NCBI GenBank assembly: GCA_018292915.2
Contig: JACVVK020000061.1
Span: 124,001-188,000 of the forward strand
DNA: 64,000 nucleotides
Origin: Batillaria attramentaria
Taxonomy: Eukaryota; Mollusca; Gastropoda; Batillariidae
Direction: 5' to 3'
Part shown: positions 1-19,800 of the stretch, piece after piece
Layout of the letters: each line of letters starts with the position of its first letter
Numbering within the stretch: the stretch's first letter is position 1
Program-made: the position numbers and the translations under genes
The notes under the pieces: generated by a model
What the model was told of the DNA's origin: nothing
The model's input: only the letters and a program-made list of their open reading frames with translations
Database searches by the model: none

Positions 1-95
1 GCACAAACGGTACGAATGTACAAAAAAGCATGGCTATTTTCACATACATGAAGAACCTGTACATGTGAAGGGATAACAGTTGTTGCTATTGTTTA

Positions 96-7396
<7,301 letters not shown>

Positions 7397-7545
7397 CGTT
7401 ACTGTACGCGACACAGCCCAATCCAAAATACGTGTGAAGCACCGCACCAGTAGTCAGCCAGTATTCCTTCCTTGTACGACACAGTTGTCATAAAAATAAC
7501 TGTACTACACGGAGAATGATAGCCGAGAAGATCTCTCTCTCTCTC

Positions 7546-7615
<70 letters not shown>

Positions 7616-8280
7616 TTACGTATAGTGAAAAAAAAAAAAAAAAAACATTACTGCGGGCTTCGCACGCATGTACACACATTCCCGGAACAGAGCTAACTTT
7701 CATGCCGTATTTCTGCCGCATGAGAGGAGGTGGGGGTTGGGCAGTGGATGCAGAGTACTGATATGAATAATCACATGTGATATTGCTATTAATAAGTGAC
7801 AGGAACTGTCTCAAGAACAGCTCAGTCATGGCAATGTAATATTTAACTTTTTCCTTAATGAATCTAAGCTATTGTGTAGCAAGAAATCCAGCAAACTCTG
7901 TCCTATACAGCACTTGGAACGAGTGGTTGAACATTCTCACTACGTGTTTTGCTGAGAGGGTGCTTTACTACCCCCCCCCCTCCTCACCCCCCCCCCCATC
8001 ACCCCCATCCCCCTGTCACAGGTGTAAAGAGCGCACACTCTTATGTCCGTACTGAGCTTAACGTGATGGTTCAAGTCTGGATGACTGCGATTAGAAATAG
8101 GTTGGCACACCGAAGGTCGGGTAGCCTAGTTTCACGTGGAAGAACAGAGGAAAAACAGACTGTTTTGTAATCACTGATATTGTTTAAAATGTTTCCTTGT
8201 GTGTTTTAAACTGTAAACAGTATTCCGTCCAGCTAATTCACACGCACGCACGCACGCACGCACAGACACACACACACGCA

Positions 8281-8312
<32 letters not shown>

Positions 8313-8387
8313 CACGTACGCACGCACGCACGCACGCACACAAACACACACACACACACACACTGACACACACACAGAGACTGCAAC

Positions 8388-8418
<31 letters not shown>

Positions 8419-8709
8419 CTCTTCCACGCACATTCTTTAGCTCGCACTAAACTTCCTGGTTCGTATCAGCAATTTCTTTCCGATGCAAAGGCCTAATTCA
8501 CGTACAGCACGATGTTGCGCGAATAACAGTACCTGACAACTGCAGTGCTGAATGGAATGAAAGACGTCTGGAGGTCGGCTGACAATCGTCTCTTTGTGTA
8601 GCCGTCGGTCTGGGTAACATGAATACCCTAACCCGCTAGGCTTCTTTTCTATAGCGGAGGAAAACTTGCATGCGACACCCTGATAAGGGCTGTGTTTTGT
8701 GTGTACCCG

Positions 8710-8765
<56 letters not shown>

Positions 8766-9747
8766 GCTGCAGACAGACAGCAACAGAGAGAGAGAAGGAT
8801 AAAATTTGAGCTTTATTTACCACCGCTACACTTTAAGCGTTGGAACAGTAAGCCATACCAGTGAAGTTAACAAAACAATCTAAACATACTTAAAGTCTTT
8901 ATCTTTCAGTACGTTCGCTAATATTGATGAAAATAACGATGGTGATAATGCTGTTGACGATGAAGTTGGTTGCGATGACAATGACGATAAGAACAATTCA
9001 ACAGCTGCATTTGTAACAAGTCGATGGATTTGATAGATGTGCGGTATTTACAGCAAACGAAGTATAAGTGCTAAAGTGACAAGGAGGCTTCCTTTCCTTT
9101 CGTTCCTGTGCGACGTTCAAGCCAGCAGCAGTTACTTCCCATTTCAGGGTCTGATCACAGTAAAACATTCACATGCCCATTGCCTAAACGTATTTTGTTA
9201 AACATTCAGAAAATACCTCACACATGCGTCAAATGAATCAATAATCAGAAATGGTGAGATTTTTGCAGCCAAAAACAGTATACAAGTCTGCAAGAATGAA
9301 AAAGCGAAAATGTTAGAAGATGAGCGCACATTAGTACAGTTAAAACAGGTAATAGATACAGTGATATACACCAAAATACGTACTCGTTTCGGGCAGAAAG
9401 AGAGGGCAAATAAAAACAACAGCTTTTCCAGAATTATCATGCGATGCAAATATATGACACATACCAAAACCTGATCATGTAACTATTTTTATTTATACAG
9501 CACCTGCTCTTTCTAGTATGTGGACGTGTAAGTTAAATTGTATAAAGCAGTTGAAGTGAACCGGAGTATGAAAGGGGGATTGGTGGATGCGGGTGGGTTG
9601 AGGGGGGGAGTTTAACGTCCTTTTCGACCACGTGCGGGTGATATCAAACTCGGGGCAACGATGAAAAAGGCCAAAACAAATATTTGGCTCCAGTCGGGAT
9701 TCGAACTCACGTCCCGAGCATTGAGAGTCCAACGCTCTACCATTCGG
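7397..9747. other. Spacer between X1 start and YA end
   Basis: No coding exon seen. It contains (GT)n at 7551-7612, C-rich runs at 7972-8015, CACG/CA/GA repeats at 8240-8420, (CA)n at 8711-8766 and a SINE at 9608-9765. At 8930-9010 the minus strand reads a hydrophobic IVLIVIVIATNFIV stretch resembling a membrane exon, which may be a relic; X3's spacer has it too (about 47165-47250). A possible AATAAA for YA (minus strand) lies at about 9487-9495. The X1 promoter should lie just right of 7396, but no element is distinctive. Confidence 0.6.
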
Positions 9748-9765
9748 CTATCCCCGATCACCAGT
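9608..9765 (-). mobile_element. SINE family 1 copy that now ends the YA reading frame
   Basis: Minus-strand copy with A/B box head (complement of CTACCATTCGGCTATCCCCG at its 5' end). The same copy stands beside YC at 48283-48425. Here a deletion has fused it to the first bases of a YA tail exon, and the YA stop codon (9748-9750) lies in the SINE head. Confidence 0.7.
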
Positions 9766-10781
9766 AGTATGAAAGCAATTCGTGAGGCCATCTTCAGCTG
9801 TGCCTGCATAAAAAAAAAATAAAAAAACAACACGCATATCAGAGTCAAACACCACACAGTTTTCACAATTTACAAAGATTTGGAAAGATATGAGTCTTGC
9901 TAAAAAAAAAAAAAAAAAAATCGAAAACGTTACTGAAGTGCAGTTCTTAGTGAGTGAGTGAGTGAGATTTTAGGGCATAATGCCGCGCAAGCAACAAAGG
10001 GTCGGTGGATGGGTGTTTGGGAGTTCAACGTCCTTCGTCACACCATACGGTTGACATCAAAGACGGGGGGCAACAACAAAAAGACCAGTACAAATATTTG
10101 GCCCCGGCCGGGATTCCAACTCAGAACTGGAGCAAGCAAGAAAGACGAAATCGGGGATTAATGCGCCTGCACTACTTAAAAAAATGTAACGTTGGCCAGA
10201 TGATGGAAACTGGCCAACTAACGGTGCAGTGTAAAGCTAGGACATGCAGGAGTATATCAAAATTAAGAAACAATTTCAAATCGTATGATCTATATCAAAG
10301 TTGTGGGAAATGCACGCATTAACTGCACTTACCACCAGCTGGTGTAGTGCTCGGCTTTGGCCTGAGTGCCGGTTTGGGTTTGGCAGCGGGTTTCGGTTTC
10401 ACAGTTGGTTTTTGAGACGTGTTATTTCCAGCCCCGGGTTGTCGGGTCCCTTGCACTTGCTGCGCGGTGTCGCCCCTAGTCTTGTCTCGCCCTGAACTCT
10501 TGTTCACCTGTGCATACACATCTCCGCTTGGACCAATGATGCCTGTGCTGGGGTACTGTGCAGAAGCGGCTGGTGACGAGCCGGTGTTGTTTGATGTCGG
10601 TCCTCTCTTTTTGGTTTTGTCAACCACTGCGTATACGTCGCCTGCTGGACCCCTTCTCGCAGTGCCAGAGTTCTCTGTGGAAGGGGTTGAAACTGTTCAT
10701 TGTCCCGAATGGGAAACTCGTTTACGGGTCTCCGTAAATGTACAATGTAAAAGACTTAACCCAGCCCATCCCCCCCCTCCC

Positions 10782-10830
<49 letters not shown>

Positions 10831-13800
10831 TTACCAGCTGCTACTGATGGGCTTGTGTTGTCCGATGACTGTTGCGTCTTCTTCGTCTTGTCCACCACAG
10901 CGTACACATCTCCACGAGGACCTTCAGCTCTGCCCTGCTCACCCTCTGCACCAGTCGTTGCATAGTCACCAGCGTCTTGGCTGCTCAGCTGTGGCTGAAT
11001 GGCTCTGTCTGCATGAACCATCCAACTGCCGTCGTCCACGCTTGAGTAGGTGCCATCCTCATCAGACTCCACACTCTCGTCGCCATTCAGATTGTCTCTC
11101 GATGGCATGATCGTTGGTTGTTGGTTTCTTCCAATAGATACTGAAGAATACCCTGCGTCTATCTCCTCAAGTATGTCGTCACCATTCAGATTGTCTCTCG
11201 ATGGCATAATCGTTGGTTGCTGGTTTCTTCCAGTAGATACTGAAGAATACCCTGCGTCTATATCCTCTTCTTCCAGTGTACCGTCTTCTGTTTTGGTCAC
11301 GGTGTCGCTTTCCGCGGAAATTCTCCAAGCAACGGCTGTGGGTTTGATCGGGGGCTTTGGTTTTTCTTTGGGGTCTTCTTCGGATGCGTCTTCCATACCG
11401 TAAACTGCATTTGTGTGTTCTTGAAATCCTGTTCAAGAAAGAACGAAATAGAAGAGAGCTATGACCGAAAGTGTTCACAGGATTTTGATGGATTTTGTTA
11501 TTGATGAATCTGTTAGTAAAGACACTATTTGAAACAATAGTGATGCCGATGATCTGACCGAATTGTTTTCTTTCTTTATTGTCTACCGATGGAATTTTCG
11601 TTTCTTATAGGTTGTTTCTTTATTGTTTTTATATGAGGTAGGTCAAAATAAAATATTCGTGTCGGTACATAGAGGTAAACCTTTATTAGCTCTGGTCTTG
11701 AAAACGGCCTTATGCGGCCGAAATATTGACATCACCGGGCGTTATGTTGTTTCTCGATTTAATGTATTTCCAAGTCTGTCATGCAGACGGGATACACGTA
11801 CTTTCGTCATCTGCGTTTGTGTTCCGTTCTTTGTGCCGTTCTGATGATCCTGTAAATAAAATGTATAACCTTCACTGTTACCTAAAGCTACAAAACACAC
11901 TAATGTGTAAATATGCAGGGTGTGAAAGCGGGAATATTCATAGTAACATTAGTGCATGATTACTATATTGATGTTATTGCATGAGAAACTAATACGTACC
12001 TCTCCTTCTTGAAATGACGACGACGATAACGATGACAGTCAGGACAACTACAGCAGCTGCTACACCACCGGCTATGGCGCCAATCGGCACGCTCTGAATT
12101 TCTTTGGGGCCTGATGAAAGTAATATGCACTAGTATGAATATCTGGTTTCAGAACTGTCAGAACAAACGTGTAAGCAATAAGCAGTATGCATCCGGTGTC
12201 TTATCTTCATTGAACCGCTGCCCGTTAACAAATTTGGTTTGTTTGTTGTTCTTAAGCCGTTGCAATTTATTTTATTCATGGTGTTTCATGTGTCAAGAAG
12301 ATTTTGTCTCACTTCGCTGTTATTATCTTACACTGGATAGAAAGCTTAATGTCTTTCTGGTCTGTCCCTATTCTGTTTCTGGCTTCACATCTGTAGATGG
12401 CGGCATCCTGACAGCGAGCGGACGTGGTCAGCGTGTACTGTTGGACATTCTCATCCTGAACGCTGGTGTGTGAAGCGTCCACCTCTAACGGCTGTCCAGT
12501 GTCCACTCTCACCACACGGATGGACGGCGTGGGCCGCCCGCTGGCTGCACAGTTCAGGATGGCATTTTCAAGGGCAGTAACTGTTAAGCTCTCAGGAACG
12601 CCGTTTACAAGGAATGACGTCACTCTGGGCATCTCTTACTTAGGCCCTTGGCTCCACGTGGAGCATAGGCCATCGACAACCCTTCGCCATCGCACTCTGT
12701 TTTGGGCTAGTCTTGCCACTCCAGTCCAGTTGGTCCCCTGCTTACATAGCTCTGCCTCAGTGTCCCGCCTCCAGCTGTTGCGAGGCCGGCCTCTCTTCCT
12801 TTTCCCCTGCGGGTTCCATGTCAGGGCTTGGCGTGTGGTGCTGGATGCTGGCTTCCTGAGGGTGTGTCCAATCCAGCCCCACTTCCTCCGCAGGATCTGC
12901 TTGGCCACTGGTTCCTGCCCCGCTCGCTCCCACAGCTCTTCATTTCGGATCTTCTCTGGCCATCGGATGTTGAAGATGCGCCTCAGACAGGTGTTGAGAA
13001 ATGTCTGGATCTTCTGCTGCATCGTCTTCGTTGTCCTCCATGTTTCGCATCCGTAGAGCAGAACTGACTTCACGTTGGAGTTGAAGATGCGAAGTTTGGT
13101 TCTTATGCTGACAACTTTGGATGCCCAGACGTTCTTCAGCATGACCATTGCTGCCCTTGCCTTGCCGATTCTGGCTGTGACGTCTCGGTCTGTGCCTCCC
13201 TGTCCATCAACCACACTCCCCAGGTAGACAAAAGACTCCACCTCCCTGATGGGCTCTCCACCGACTGTGACTGGTGTGTTGGCAGTGGTGTTGATCTTCA
13301 TCAGCTCGGTTTTCTTCCTGTTGATCTTGAGCCCTGTTCCGGCTGATGTGGCTTCCAGGCACGTAGTCTTGTCCTGCATCTGGCTGTGGCTGTGGCTGTG
13401 AGACAGGAGCGCCAGGTCGTCCGCGAAGTCGAGGTCATCCAGCTGCGTCCAGAGTGTCCATTGTATCCCGTTTTTCCTGCCTGCTGTAGTGGTCTTCATG
13501 ATCCAGTCGATGACCAGGAGGAAGAGAAACGGGGACAACAGGCATCCCTGGCGGACTCCGGTCTTCACCTCGAAGCTTTCTGACAACTGGCCGGCATGGG
13601 CAATCCTGCAGCTCATGTCTTGGTAGGTGCACTGGATCAGGGAGATGATCTTCCTGGGAACTCCATAGTGCCTTAGCGGCTTCCACAGCGCCTCTCTGTC
13701 TACACTGTCGAAGGCCTTCTCATAGTCTATGAAGTTGATGTAGGGGGGGAGTTCCACTCCAGTGACTGCTCCACAATGATGCGTAGGCTGGCAATCTGGT

Positions 13801-16800
13801 CAGCGCAGGACCTGTTCCTGCGAAAGCCTGCCTGCTGGTCTCGGAGCATGGGGTCGACTGCCTCTCTTATCCTCTCCAGTAGAATTCTGTTGAGAACCTT
13901 GCCTGGCACTGACAGGAGCATGATCCCTCGGTAGTTGCTGCAGTCCCTGAGGTCCCCTTTCTTTGGCAGCTTGATGACGATCCCTTCTTTCCACTGGGCT
14001 GGCACCTCTTCCTTCTCCCAGATCTTGCTGAACAGGCTGTGCAGCATGTTGACGGCTGTCTCTGTGTCTGCTTTAATGGCTTCTGCTGGTATCTCGTCCG
14101 GCCCTGCAGCTTTCCCATTTCTCAGTGTCATGGTGGCTTTCCTGATCTCCGCCTTAGAGGGCTTGTCGCAGTTGATGGGTAATTCTGTCTCAGCTGGTGG
14201 GATGTCTGGTGGTGTTTCAGGGATGGGGCGATTTAACAGCTCCCTGAAGTGTTCTGCCCATCGCTTCAGCTGTTCCTCAGTTGTTGTCAGTGGGTGCCCG
14301 TTCTTGTCCTTCACTGGTTTGTCTGTCTGCTGAAATTTGCCCGTGAGCTTCTTGGTCACCTGGTACAGGTCTTTTAGATTCCCTTGTCGGGCTGCTTCCT
14401 CTGCTTGACTGGCCAGGTTGTCGATGTAGTCCCTCTTGTCCTTCCTGGTGCTCCTCTTCACTTCTCTGTCAGCTGCTGTGTATTCCTCTTGTGCCTTTGC
14501 CTTAGCTCTTCTTGTTCGGCTCGTGTTCAGTGCAGTTTTCTTCTCTTTCCTAACTTCCAGCTTCTGGATGGTATCAGCAGAGATCCATTCCTTATGTTGG
14601 GTCTTTCTCTTGCCAAGGACCTCTTCGCATGTGTCGTGCCAGAGTTTCTTGCTGTGTTCCCACTGTGTCTCGATGTCCATTTCACTGTCTTCTATCAGGT
14701 CTTGCAGTGGCTGGAGCCTGTTGGAAAGGCTGATCCGGAATGCTGCTTGTGTGTCTGTGTTCCTGAGAAGTCCAACGTTGTACCTGGTCCGTGTGCTGTT
14801 GGCGTTGGTGTGCCTCTTGAGCCGAAGTCTCAATGTTGTTGCAAGAAAGTGGTGGTCTGATGATACATCGGCACCCCTCATCACGCGCACATCCCGCCAC
14901 GATCTCCTGAACTTCCGGCTGATGCAGATGTGATCAATCTGGTTCTCCGTGACATGGTCCGGCGATCTCCATGTGGCCTTGTGGATGCGCTTGTGTGGGA
15001 AGATGCTGCCTCCTATCACTAGCTGGTTCAGGGCACAAAAGTCTGCAAAGCGCTCGCCATTTTCGTTCATCTGTCCCAGTCCGTGTGTTCCCATGGTGTC
15101 CTCATAGCCTGTGTTGTCTGATCCAATCTTGGCGTTGAAGTCTCCCATCAGTATGGTCATGTCCTTGGCTCCTCCTCTATCTATCACTGTCTGCAGTTGT
15201 TGGTAGAAGTCATCTTTTTTCTCTTCTTCCGCATCATTGGTGGGAGCGTAGCACTGGATGATGTTCAGCTTGATGTCTTTTTTCTTGGTGATGAATTTGG
15301 CTGTGATGATGCGGGAGTTGACAGGTTCCCAGCCGATGAGTGCCCGCTGTGCCTCCGGTGCCAGCATCAGGGCCACGCCCTCAGTGTGGGGGGCTCCATC
15401 CTCTGTGTGTCCAGAGTACAGCAATTGCTCTCCCGATGAAAATCTCAGCTGTCCTGTCTGTAGCCACCTTGTCTCACTCAGTCCCAGTACTCCTATCTCG
15501 TAGTTCTTCATATCTCTTGCTACTTGTATGGTCCTTCCTACTTCATACATTGTCCTGATGTTCCATGTCGCTACTCTCGTTGTTGTCCTGGGTGTTAGAA
15601 GGGGGGTCGGCCTTGCAGCTTCCTTTCGGCTTTCACTGCAATGCGTCATAGGTCTCCGGGATGGAGACCCTTCCTCGCCCAGGTGAATGTCTCGGTTTGT
15701 TGCTGTCGATGCTTCTGTAACGTAGTGTTTTTTACAGGTAGGGCTGTTAACCCTACGCAAACCCGTTTAGCCTCTTGGAGAGGTGGTCCACATTCGTCTG
15801 ACCTCTACCCTTCGACCTGTCCAGCTTGGGTGACCCTGCCAGGAGCATGTGCTCCTGCTGGCATAGTTCTCTGGGTCATTGAGGTACACAAGCCACTACC
15901 CCACGACAAGGGTTGGACCATGTAGGGTCTGGGCATCTCAGCAGCTTTGAAAATAGTCACGTAAAACAGCAATTAGAGATAACTGCATCTCTGTCTCTCT
16001 GTCTCTCTCCTCTCTCTCACGTGACCTGGAAGCGTTCACACCACCCTTCACATCGTAGTGCAAAGGAACGTCCATTTCAGTGTGTTCCAGACTTTACTTC
16101 TGCATTTATTTTGGTGGACTATCTTGTGAACATCCAAGCTTCGGAATGGTGTAACTTTTGTGACTGTTATTCCTGGATCTCGTGAGTAATCATCGTTTAT
16201 TTATTTCGACTTGGAGTGAGAGTCTGACTATTGCACCGTGATTCGGACCACCATGTGCGAGGCTAGCCAGCGAGTCTTTGTGTGCTAGTGGTGACGTAAC
16301 TGCCGTCATCGAGGCGGCCGGCGGGCACTCTTCTGTGTCTCGCGCCCCTCTCGAGTGTCTCATCCCCTAGTGAGAGGATGCAGCTGTGTTGACATTACAC
16401 CACGACCAAGCCGACAAGTCCTCATGCACATCTACGCTTCTCAGCCATCTCCAGTCAAGCGTGTATAATCACCCCTCACCCTCTCCAAACCATGCCTGCT
16501 TCATCTGAATCCACAGCCGTTACCACTGGCATGGATTCGTCGCCCAAGCTGAAGGATACAGTCGATACCTTTCAAAAAACCTTCCGGTGCACGCTTGCTG
16601 AGATCTGTGTCTGGAGACGTGTGCTGCTTATGCGATATTCCTCGGTTAATTCGGAGCGTGCATACATTCAGTTTCAGCATCGAGATGCCACTGAAAATGA
16701 ACTCTCAATCAATGATCAAAAGACCCCACTCCTTGGCTACACTGCACCTCCTGAAGATTTGGTGAAGTCTGTTATCCGACTTTTTGTTGATGATCACAAA

Positions 16801-19800
16801 GCAATTACCTACACTGTCTACATCAAGTACCAGGAAGGCACAGGCACGTTTCTGGCCCAGAGGACCTACTGCCCTGTGTTTGCAAAAGACGAAGTGGAAC
16901 TGCTAACAGATTTAGTTGCCGAAGTTCAACGTGTGACCGATCCGACCCCTGAACTCGAAGCTGCTTTCCAGGATCGCCTTGCAGCCCTCCCCCTGCCGCT
17001 TGAAGTTCTAAATACTCCCTCCCACCCTGAGTCTCCTACACCACATAAACTTCACATGGCTGATGGCACTATCACTCCAAACAACGGTCCGGACAGAAGT
17101 GACGACGAGCACCTTGAAGTTTTTCGCTCGTCCCCCCTCACCCATGTCAAGCGGCCTCACGCAATCCGTACCTCCAGGCGTCGTAACCACCGCCCTCTTC
17201 TCTCCACCACCCCGCTTGTCCTGAACAGGCTCACCAGAGTGGAAGAAGAAATGAATGAGATTTCCAACCATGCTACGGATCTCGAGGCTTCACTCACAGC
17301 AACGGTAAATGATGCTAAAGCTAGCATTATCACTGCTTTCAAAGTGCATCTGTCCAGCGCGGAAAGTAGCATCTCTTCAGCAGTGACCGCCTTGACTACC
17401 CGCGTTGAACAGCTAGAGAAAGACAACCATCGTCTGAAAACTCTGCTCGGGGACGCGAAACGAGAAATAGCTTCTCTGAAGGAACTAAGGAGGACCGGCG
17501 TTTCCTCTATCGCCACCCAAACTGCCCCTATTCCACCCCCACAAAATGCTTCTTTCCCTCTGTCCAACTCCCACACTCCCCCAATCTCCGCAGCCGCCAG
17601 CCCCTCGGGTACCAGCTGTCGTGATGCGCTGGAGCGTGACGCTGTGCCTACAGGCAACTCGGCTGCGGTGCTGTGTAAAGACGACGGAGAAAGTGAACAG
17701 CACGACTGCGATGAGGACCGCGCGGCGACCCAGTTAAATGATGATCCGATTATCGCCTCGGGTACCTGTGCTGATGGGATTACCAATGATGCTACTAAGA
17801 GGGACGACATGCCCTCCCCCGGTCAACGTTTGCAGCAAGCAAACATCCTATCCAACACTCAAGTGCTCCTGATTGGTGACTCTATACCCAGACCAGTTGA
17901 TGCAACACGAATGGTTGCTACCGGTATCACAACACAGAAAATATGTGTGTCAGGCCTGAGTGTCGAAGACCTGGAACAGTGGCTTCCTACCCAGCCACCA
18001 CGCCCCCGTGTCCGACAGCTAACTGTCCACGTGGGGTGCAACAGCTGCCAGGAAGCAGCAGTTGAAGAGGAAACCTGGATGACCCTGCTCAAGGCCTGTA
18101 AGAGAGCATTTCCGAATGCTGTGATTCGAGCCTCATCCATCGTTCCCGCGAGGGGACAGCACCCGCGACGCGATGCCATCTTATCCTCCAACTCCAGCCT
18201 GCGCACTGCCTGTAGTAAACTGAAAGTCAAGTGCATTGACCACACGGACACGTTTCTCACAGAGAGGGGTGCCCCCAGGAAAAAACTATACAGAGATGGC
18301 CTCCACCCCAGCAGCAAGGGTACGCGCGAACTAGCCCTTAATCTTACTGATCCTGACCGTTCCCGTGAGTTGTCCCACTTCTCCGGCCCATATCCATCCT
18401 CTTCCCTCGCCCACCCGCGCAGTCATGGTGCTATTCGCCAACACCAACCCGGCCCTGATGTCAAAAGACGCTATCCCCGTATCGATACATCTGGTCACAC
18501 CCCACCGCCCTGGTCTAACGCACGCCCCTACCCGCTCCTGTCTGGCCAGTCACCAGTGGGGCCAAACACGCCAGTGCAGCCCCTGCCACACCCGCCACCA
18601 CCCGCCTATTACCAGCCTATCCCCCAGTGTTTCCCGCCACAGCCCACCCCAGTCCCCGTTCAGTCCTTCGCTGAGGGGTCTACAGGATTAGCCTCTCAGA
18701 CGCCGGGAACAGTGGACAGCCAGCTAGCCCCCCAGCCATCTAGTGCAACCAACCTACAGCCAGGAGCGTCTTCTCAGCCTCTTGATCCGCTGTGGCTCGT
18801 TGCCCAACTCTTGCAACCGTTCCTGAAGTGATCAATGCCTCAGCTTTGTCTCTGTGTCTGCTCAAGACTCTCATAGTAGTGTAGTTTTGTACCTGTGCAA
18901 CTCTCAGCACAGTGTGTATGTAGGTTCTTGTCGACATATTATACTGCAAACCCCGAGTTTTCTTTACATGGTCTGTCGCTTTGTTTTCAAAAAGACGGTA
19001 ATCTAATAGACGTTATTAGACTATGTGCGGCGGCGATTTCCTTTTCTGTCGCATTCCGACGTTTGTATTGCTTACACATAAGCGACAGGGAAAATACTCA
19101 CCGTTGCTGGATTCCGATAAAAGTGACTGTGTCTGAACGTTAATCGATCTTGGACACTGAGTGTGCCTGTGCAAACGCGTGAGGTGCGCTTTGCATTTAT
19201 TTTCTACATCTGTTTGATTTTATTTTTCCTAAATCACTTTTCTTGTTAGTTACTATCTGCGTATATTGTCAGTTCATATTCTACTTAGAATTTCCTGTAA
19301 TATTGTTGTAACAATGTCTGCTAGAAGCGCTGTTTATACCTCTGACCTTCATCTTGGCCATCTTAACATTTATCACTTGTACAACAAAGTGCACGAGGTT
19401 AACCTTTTCATTAACCAGACTAGACACCTTCATCTGTTTGGCCTAACGGAAACTAGACTACAGGCTCATATGCACACGTCTGATATTAGCATCCCAAATT
19501 TCTCACTCATTAGGCGTGATGCTCAGTTTCCCCAGGAAACGGGTATTTCTATTTATATCCATGACACGATAAAACCCCATACCCGGCGCCGTACTGACCT
19601 TGAAAGTAACGACATTGAATGTGTTTGGCTTGAAGTCAAAATAGGCAAATCTGCTCCACTCCTTATCGGTACTTTGTATAGGAACCCAGCATCATCATTC
19701 ACATGGTATGATAGTTTTACTAAAATGATGGATAGTGTGTTTACGTGCCGTCGAGAGGTGTACCTAATGGGTGACTTCAACATCGACACGTCTAAGCCCA

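Noticed and set aside
9218..9245. Relic of the deleted YA last exon (GATTCATTTGAC)
   Set aside because: The match is about 17 bases with no extended similarity and lies on the wrong side of the shared SINE.
16492..18831. Host gene for an esterase-like protein
   Set aside because: It is followed by an endonuclease/RT ORF and a LINE tail on the same strand, so it is LINE ORF1.
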